Positions 31,873-38,182 of a DNA stretch of 38,182 nt are shown here, one piece after another. Position numbers and translations under genes: made by a program. Under the pieces are notes generated by a model, which saw nothing but the letters and a program-made list of their open reading frames with translations, searched no databases and was not told the DNA's origin. The stretch is taken from positions 1 through 38,182 of the forward strand of contig JBBHKE010001290.1 in NCBI GenBank assembly GCA_037447655.1, in the 5' to 3' direction. Origin of the DNA: Zygnema cylindricum. Its lineage: Eukaryota; Streptophyta; Zygnematophyceae; Zygnematales; Zygnemataceae. The first letter of the stretch is position 1, and each line of letters starts with the position of its first letter.

Positions 31873-32292
31873 GAAAGCTTTTCTTACAAAAGCGAATGGT
31901 TGGGATGCGTTTTAGAGCAAATTAATGGATTAGGGTTTCAGAATTCTCGTTGTAATGGAAAGACTAAGTTCCAGAATCTGTGTAGGCCTCGTGGCTTCTA
32001 ATTTGGGCGGTTTGATGGCTTTATTGGAAGGAATACACTTATTGTCACGTCACGTTTGATAACTGACATGTTGTAAATGTTAAGGGTAATTTTATGCTCT
32101 CATTTGGACTCCTATCAAAAAAGTAGTTCCAAAGTGGTTATTGTATTTCTCTGTCTTTGGGACACTGATTTGTTTTAGTCGTGCGAGAAATAAAAGTTAG
32201 GTTTTTATTTGTGGATGCGTTTGAAATTCAGATTGTATTAGAGTTGCTTTCTTTTCTTTCTAGTGAAGGGTTCAGATCGGTTTTCATAAGAA

Positions 32293-32513
32293 CACTGTGT
32301 ATCGCCTCTAGAGTATATAAATTATGTGTTTTTCTCGTCATTTACATCAACTAGTTTCTGTTTATTTGTTGGTTTTCATTTGGGAACCGTCCAATGGGAA
32401 GCTAAGAATCTTGCCATTCTATCTCATCTGTCCGATTAAGAATCATACAAGTGTGCACGGAGAAAACTGAGTTTTAAGCCGATGAAAATCGAATGTTAGT
32501 GCTGTACTCGGTG
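32293..32513 (+). mobile_element. MITE G3, 221 bp
   Basis: The left end CACTGTGTATCGCC corresponds to CACCGTGTATCGCT of G1; the right end is TCGGTG. It shares internal blocks with G1 and G2: AATC.TACAAGTGTGCACGG, and ACCGTCC followed by CTCATC. It is diverged from the others. Confidence 0.55.
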
Positions 32514-32936
32514 TACTTGACAGCTTGACGGAGAAACTAATGTGAAGGCATTGCACAGTCACAGCACTTCTTAACAGCTTTACTTTTTTTTCTAGTGATA
32601 ACTCGCTTTGGGTTTCTTTCGTTAGTCTTGACCGTTGTTTGGAGCACGTGGAAAGTTATACACTGTCCTAATGTGTAAAAAGTTACAAACTGTATAATGA
32701 AACGTTAGATAATATCAGCTGAAAACGAAGTCGAAGAATGTCAAAATCGACTGATTGAGTTGAAATATAATGTTGATTCTGACTTAAAACAACTCTAATC
32801 AAATCCTTTTCTGCGGCTATAAATGTGTAAATGTGTAATTGCCTGTACCGTTCAAAAGTTCAATGTGTGTCAAAATATGCATTTTTTTATCTACAACATA
32901 TTTTGGAAGACCTTACACAGATTACTGGGTCAGGTA

Positions 32937-33153
32937 CATCATATATTGCTATTTCTGTCAATGTTTTTTTCACCACTTAAAACATTTTTCCTCTGTGTAC
33001 ACCTAAAGGATTGTTCACCCGACGGTTGTGATTGAAAGTCTAGTTTCTCACCTTCCGATCGACAATCTCCAATTAAGAATTGGACAGGTGTGCACCTGAA
33101 AAAGATGATTTAAGTGGTGAGAAAAGCCTTTTCACTATTAGCGACGCGTAGTG
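32937..33153 (+). mobile_element. MITE G2, 217 bp
   Basis: It follows G1 block by block (CACCACTTAAAACATTTTTC, TCTCACCTTCCGATCG, TTGGACAGGTGTGCAC, AAGTGGTGAGAAAA). The ends are degraded (CATCATATATTGCTATT and ACTATTAGCGACGCGTAGTG). Confidence 0.65.
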
Positions 33154-33833
33154 TAGTTTCTTAATTTACGTCTTTAGACTTCAACATTTATTAAGAGAGC
33201 TCCTCTTAATTCAAGTTCTCATGGAGAGCTTTTTCTCATATTTTAGGTGCACATTAATGGAGAAGGGAAGGAAGTAGAGGTCTATAATTCATTGGATGGA
33301 TTATAAAGTCAATTCAGATTGGCTAAGTAAGAAAAAGAACTTGGTACGGCAGGGTGTATATTTTTTGAAGGGTGATTTAGGGTTAAAATCTTTTGCAACA
33401 ACTTTAGAGCAATTTAAGATATTTACAACCTGTTCCTTTAACTCTTATACTAGTTGAGCGCGTAACTAACTAAGCAAGTAAATAAATTAATTTATAAAAA
33501 GTAAATAAAATAACAAAAAAAAAGTATAAAAATTTGTTTACGGGCGTGTTCCCATTGAGGTAAGAAATCCGGTTCTACTTAATAATGTAAAAACTTCAAT
33601 TCAGCCATCTTTGGTGCTGAAAGGTTTCGTGCGCACTTTTCGACATATCATTCACTAAAATACGATTTGATCAGATTTTGATTCACAATCTTGTCGGCAT
33701 AGAGCCGATTACGCATTTTCAGAAAGACGCTCAATGGAAACTCTGGGCTTATCTTAACTCCGTCAAGATCTACAGGTTGTCACGCGAATCATACTTTATT
33801 TTAGAAAGCGCACGTTTCACATTTAATCATGTA
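33154..33833. other. Intergenic, no gene seen
   Basis: A homopolymer-rich AT stretch lies at about 33470-33530. No coding evidence. Confidence 0.4.
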
Positions 33834-34417
33834 CACCGTCGATCGTATTTAGCGTGTTGAACACTAATTCGGCGCCCCTAAATTTTGAGGGTTTTACCTA
33901 AAATAGGGTAAATGATACTAATTTTTCCTGTACGCTAATTACGAGATGAACAATTACTGTGCACCATTTTAATTTATGTATATTTTTATTAGTGTGGATT
34001 ACGGAACGTGTCGGTTCGCATAAAAATGTACTTTTGAATTATACAAGTACAGATATTTTTAAAATTATCTTCTATCACACGAAAAACTGCCCTGTGAATT
34101 AAAATATTTCGTACCTGTACTTGTTTTAGTGTACATTTATTTGTCGCGTATTGCCTACACCCCTAAAAAACCGAAATTAGAGTTAGGAATTAATTAGAGT
34201 TAAAGTATGCGACAGTGTACGAATTGTCAGAATTTGTACTTTTACCTATATTACTGTGAATATCCTCTCGACAAATCAGCTGTACCCATATTGGCGTTCG
34301 TTGAAAAATTAGTATATAACTTTTTTTTCAAAAAATTTATAAGTCAAAATTAGTGTACATGACACTAAATTATTCTACACACTAATAATTTCTACACGCT
34401 AAATACGATCGACGGTG
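33834..34417 (+). mobile_element. TIR element H, 584 bp, perfect 24-bp TIRs
   Basis: The left end CACCGTCGATCGTATTTAGC (continuing GTGT) is repeated in perfect inversion at the right end. No transposase is encoded, and the interior is AT-rich with many GTAC words. The flanks ATCATGTA and TACTGTAG share little, so no target duplication is assigned. It uses the CACCG..CGGTG terminus also seen in the other small elements here. Confidence 0.8.
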
Positions 34418-34442
34418 TACTGTAGCGCCTTAAACTTTAGTA

Positions 34443-34656
34443 CACCGTATATCGCTATTAGTGTGAATGTTTTCTTCCACCTTAAAACGTCTTTCTCCGT
34501 ACACGCTTGTCGGACTATGGATCGGACGGTTAAAATTGAAAGCCAATATTCTCACCTTCCCATCGGCGGTCTCCATATGAAAATCGGACAAGTGTGTACG
34601 GAGAAAAATATTTGAAGTGACGAAAAAATTATTGACACAAATAGCGATACACGGTG
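34443..34656 (+). mobile_element. MITE G1, 214 bp, extended inverted repeat
   Basis: The TIRs CACCGTATATCGCTATTAGT and CACCGTGTATCGCTATTTGT (reverse complement of the right end) differ at two positions. Inverted similarity continues inward (CTCCGTACACGCTTGTCGGA against TCGGACAAGTGTGTACGGAG), so most of the element can fold back on itself. It is the best preserved of the three G copies. Confidence 0.8.
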
Positions 34657-35186
34657 TGCTCTACGGTTCAAAAAGCAATTCCCGAATTTCGCGGAAATAC
34701 TTCGGCGTTTGGAAGATTCGTTACCGGTGGATCGAAAATCATTGAAGGTCGTCTGGTAATCCCGGCGTGATTCCAGACGACCAACACCTCATGAAGTTTC
34801 CAGGTAAGTTCGTCCCATCATAATACACGCCAAGTCTCCAACAAAAACCAACAAACTCTGAAAACTTTGAAAAGTTAAGAAAAGAAAGGCGATGCAACGA
34901 TTACAATACATACCGTACAGCTGAAATGGACCGCCGGTACTTTTCTGTACTTTTCCATATGACCAATGACATGATTTGACAAATACAATTTAATTGGACG
35001 CTAAACTGAGGATTATGACTTCCCCGGATTAGATTTTTTTTTTTTTTCTGCGTCAAATGCTACAACAACATTTAAGTTATCGGCAAAACAAATCAGCTTT
35101 TGCAATAAAAAGACTTTCCTGGAAGAAAATTACAGAACACGATCATAAAACGTTTTCTGTCACTAAAACGATTATAACACTCCATT
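34657..35186. other. Intergenic, no gene seen
   Basis: A short inverted repeat (ATTGAAGGTCGTCTGG and CCAGACGACCAACACC) lies at about 34741-34787. No coding signal. Confidence 0.4.
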
Positions 35187-35192
35187 TTTATT
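35187..35192 (-). terminator. Candidate polyadenylation signal of the C2 gene
   Basis: AATAAA on the minus strand, about 320 bp beyond the stop codon at 35510. Confidence 0.35.
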
Positions 35193-35509
35193 ATAATAGG
35201 TTATGGCGTTAAATTGCCATACCATCTCCATAAAAATTGTAAGAAAGGATTACCTAACACAAAAGGCCTAGAAAGGGGAAAAAACAAAAAGAATTCTAAT
35301 GTGACATTTTCTAATAGCTATCCCTATACAATAATTTTGGCCCGCAAAACAATCTTTAAGTGGGAAATTTCAATTTTTTTCAACAACATGTTGTACGACA
35401 ACACTATGAAATTACTTCGTAATTACTTTGTAAGACTAGTAAAATTTTAAATGGGAGGAGCTTCTTTTGTGCTTTTACAAGTTGTTATAAAAGCATCAAA
35501 AACAATAAT

Positions 35510-38168
35510 TTACAAATTTGGGAGTCCCGGAGAACTTGTACGACTTGTGTCAGACGAGGTAATCCGTGGAGGAAACTCTAAATGGAGTGCATCTAAATGG
35601 CCTTTAAAAGGACCTTTGTGTAGCCCATTTTCCATTCCTCTCCCTTTTGAGCCATTCCTTAAAGGAGGTGAAAGACTTCTCCTACGACCTCTCACATTTT
35701 CACGAGAATTTTCACGAGAATTTGTGGACTTGAGTCGAGAGCACAAGTCCACTATTTCCGCTTTTACCGAGGATGGAAATATTGGTTTTCTCTCTCTTCT
35801 TGCACCTCTTGAGGTCATACTGGTTGAGGAATCTGTAGAACTCACTGTCGTAGGACTAATCCCAAATGTCAATTTTCCTGAGGAAAGTTCCAAGGTTTCT
35901 GTATGAGTTCCCTCGACACTCTCCACATTATTATTAGAACAAGCAGTCACCAGCTCCGTCTGTGAGAGAGATCTCCTTCTCACTATAGTCTCCACAACCG
36001 ACGAAGTCTTATGTTGCTCTTCCGGGTCACTAACTGCCGAAAATGGTGAGGACGTCTCGTTGTCCCTCAAGTTGTCACTCTCGACTCTAAGGATGGGATC
36101 GTCTACACCATCAAAAGAGTATCTTTTATTCACTCGAGCTTCTGAAGACGTACGGAAAGACACGGGTAAATCACCCGAAGAACTGCGAGTCAATTTAGAA
36201 CCCGGAACACTTCGAGATTTTCCTCTTAAATTTGACTCAAATCCTCTTCCCAAATTCACGTTTTGAGAAGACCCGGAATTCAAAGGTTGTTCGAGCTTCG
36301 AATGAAACCAATGTGCGAAAAATTTCTTCTTTTTCTGCTGATCTCCAGGATCTCCAACAAGACTAGGTTCATTTCCTCCACCAGATACAACCTTTACGGA
36401 ATCCTCAAGATTTGAATCACCTTCTCCATTACTCGTCTGTCCCTGTTCTCTCTCCGATGGTTTCCCTCCCTCCATTTTATAAAAAAGTGCCTGTCTTCGA
36501 TCTAACGACGTCATTTTTGGTAAAGGCTTCAAACCAGGTGGTGGAGTTGAACGAAAGGGAGAGCTTCCACGACTGTCGGAAAGAGACTCCATGGTTAAGG
36601 AGGACAGAGAGGGAGGCAAACTGCAAGTCTCTGTCCGTGAATCTACGGAAAGCGAGGAAGTTGAGGGCGTTTCTTTCATCGAAGGGCTCGGTTTCGATGA
36701 AAATTGACAACGTCTTTCGTCGACTATGGTTACCGCTACTCTCAATTGACCGGTTTTTGAATCATCAAAACGGAGCCAGAGGTCGTGGCGATATCCATCT
36801 CGGTATTTCGAAAGGTCGAGACTGCAGTGACCCTGCAAGAAAAAGGATCATAGAAACCTTCAGTATTCCAATAGTTTTTGAGAACAAATATTGCAAATTT
36901 TTACTAATGTTTCATTTCATTATATTTCTTTGATGCCATCAAACATGAGAGACATCTTTAGTTTTTCCTACGAACTAGCTGAACAGTATCAGAAAAAGGA
37001 TATTAAAAACCTTCAAAATTCCAGTGATCTTTGAGATTGGGAGTGAAACTAATGACATCAAAGTTCACTTTATTCACAGTCGGTTCATTTATTTTTTATA
37101 TTGAAACCACTTTTACAGTAAGGACGAATTGAAACCAACTAGACATCAACGTCCATTAGGGAGAAAAAGAACGTCATTAATTTCGCGGCAGAGCAATGAC
37201 ATAAAAAAACGATTACTGACATTAGTCGGCGAATTAATGAGCTGCTACTAGTGTGGACGGACACTGTACTCAAATACCATACAGACGCACTATCTCCCGA
37301 AGGTCATAGGATGATGGACCTTCATTCACATGGTCTCTCATAAGCTTCCATAGGACGATGAATTTTGCAGTTGTTGACAGTCACAAGGATTTTCGTTCAC
37401 GAGTATCTCCGTATGCTATTCTAATTTAGCATTCGACCACACCACCATCTGCTTATGCAAAGACTATTTTAAGCAACCTGCCACATACTTATCTACTAGC
37501 TGAAAGCTAATGAGATGCCTAAAAGATTAGCGTGGATGTCTTTTTTCCCAATAGCTGTTTGTTTTTGTACGTCCGTACACTAAAAAAATAATGATGTCTC
37601 TTGCGAATAAAGAAAAAGCCGCCAGTCATTAGTACCTCCTTATACTTTGGTTTTCCTGGCTTTTCATTTGAGCATTTTCTCTTGACGTGCTGTCAAATCT
37701 AAGAGACACCATAAGTTACTTTTTTCCTACTTAGTAGCCAAAGTCGGAAAACCAACAACGGGCCCACAACCCAAGCAAAAAAAATATCAAATGTTTATGT
37801 TACCATGAACACGCGTACTGCAACAATAGTGAAGGATAAAGAGAGATATGTATCCTCACTATTCACGGGCATCCGATTAGGGGAATTAAACGACCGAGAT
37901 ATTACCCTCGTTTTGTTGTACAATATAATGAAAAAAATTGAGTACAATTTCCACAAATAACGAGAGCAAAGTACAATACGGCCATTCCTTTCCCCAGTCC
38001 CAGTAAACTTACCAATATGCTGTTGGTACCGAAAATATCACGATCTTTCACAGTGAAACGGACGATTGGTGGAGTGTCCCATGAGGCTATCCGTAAACGG
38101 AAAAACTCGTTCCATGCGGGATTCAGTGTTCTCCTCTTGACACTCGTTTGAAGCTTCAACCGACACAT
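35510..38168 (-). CDS. C2-domain protein, 3' two exons (partial; NTMC2T6-like)
   Basis: The two exons are 38168-38013 and 36832-35510. Donor TTG|GTAAGT and acceptor CTTGCAG|GGT join in phase 0. A likely acceptor AG just before 38168 means earlier exons lie outside the window. The exons encode 492 residues. The first 85 or so are the C-terminal half of a C2 domain: LQTSVKRRTLNPAWNEFF, IASWDTPPIVRFTVKDRDIF, LGHCSLDLSKYRDGYRHDLW, GQLRVAVTIVDE. The Asp pair of VKDRD fits a calcium-binding loop. The rest is a long Ser/Arg/Lys-rich tail without a domain, with RRRSLS and RGRRRSLSPPL phosphosite-like motifs. The KRRTLNPAWNEF and GYRHDLWL patterns resemble plant NTMC2T6 (SMP plus C2) membrane-tethering proteins; that family call is an inference, since the SMP part is not visible. 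Confidence 0.82.
36833..38012 (-). other. Intron of the C2 gene, with a tandem duplication
   Basis: 1180 bp, GT..AG. An imperfect duplication of period 153 lies next to the acceptor: AGAAAAAGGAT starts at 36838 and 36991, each followed by AAACCTTCA..ATTCCA.T. and TTTGAGA blocks. The rest is AT-rich, without a recognisable element. Confidence 0.8.
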
Positions 38169-38182
38169 CTGAATTCTAACAA

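Noticed and set aside
1-38182. CRISPR array, prokaryotic operon or defence system
   Set aside because: No regular spacer-repeat array or prokaryotic gene organisation; spliced genes and copia elements indicate a plant nucleus.

Overview
This window looks like AT-rich nuclear DNA from a land plant. The support is plant-type Ty1/copia retrotransposons, spliced genes of plant character (an armadillo-repeat protein and a C2-domain protein resembling the NTMC2T6 type), many small terminal-inverted-repeat (TIR) elements, and a scaffold gap. The species cannot be named from the sequence. There are no bacterial operons, CRISPR arrays or rRNA genes.

Layout. Positions 1-5690 are intergenic: a dispersed repeat holding a 543-bp MITE, microsatellites, a 49-bp tandem repeat and a diverged solo LTR. 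Positions 5694 to about 23773 are one nest of copia elements. Element A (+ strand) is the host. Element D (- strand, 7268-13651) sits in A's gag/protease junction, and a solo LTR E (- strand, 10454-11480) sits in D's integrase. Element B (+ strand, 15944-22143) sits in A's reverse transcriptase. A resumes at 22144 and ends with its 3' LTR. LTR ends and 5-bp target duplications fix most junctions. LTR-pair divergence, counted by eye (A about 9%, D about 6%, B about 3-4%), agrees with the nesting order. All coding regions of A, D and B carry stops or frameshifts, so none is autonomous as read here.

Positions 23774-29140 are intergenic: a second copy of the dispersed repeat, a 97-bp N gap inside a GA microsatellite, minisatellites and MITE pieces. 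An armadillo-repeat gene with one intron lies at 29682-31600 (+). Positions 31.9-34.7 kb hold four TIR elements. The 3' two exons of a C2-domain gene lie at 35510-38168 (-) and continue beyond the window.

Most interesting are the shared features of the copia elements. In D and B the primer-binding site directly after the LTR matches the anticodon arm of initiator tRNA-Met (half-tRNA priming, as in Drosophila copia) rather than the tRNA 3' end. In A, D and B the likely gag start codon lies inside the LTR, so the primer site of D and B is within gag coding sequence. The B-type LTRs carry an antisense tRNA-like block with Pol III box A/B motifs, a conserved CACGTG G-box, and five GTAC cores just upstream of a TATA box.
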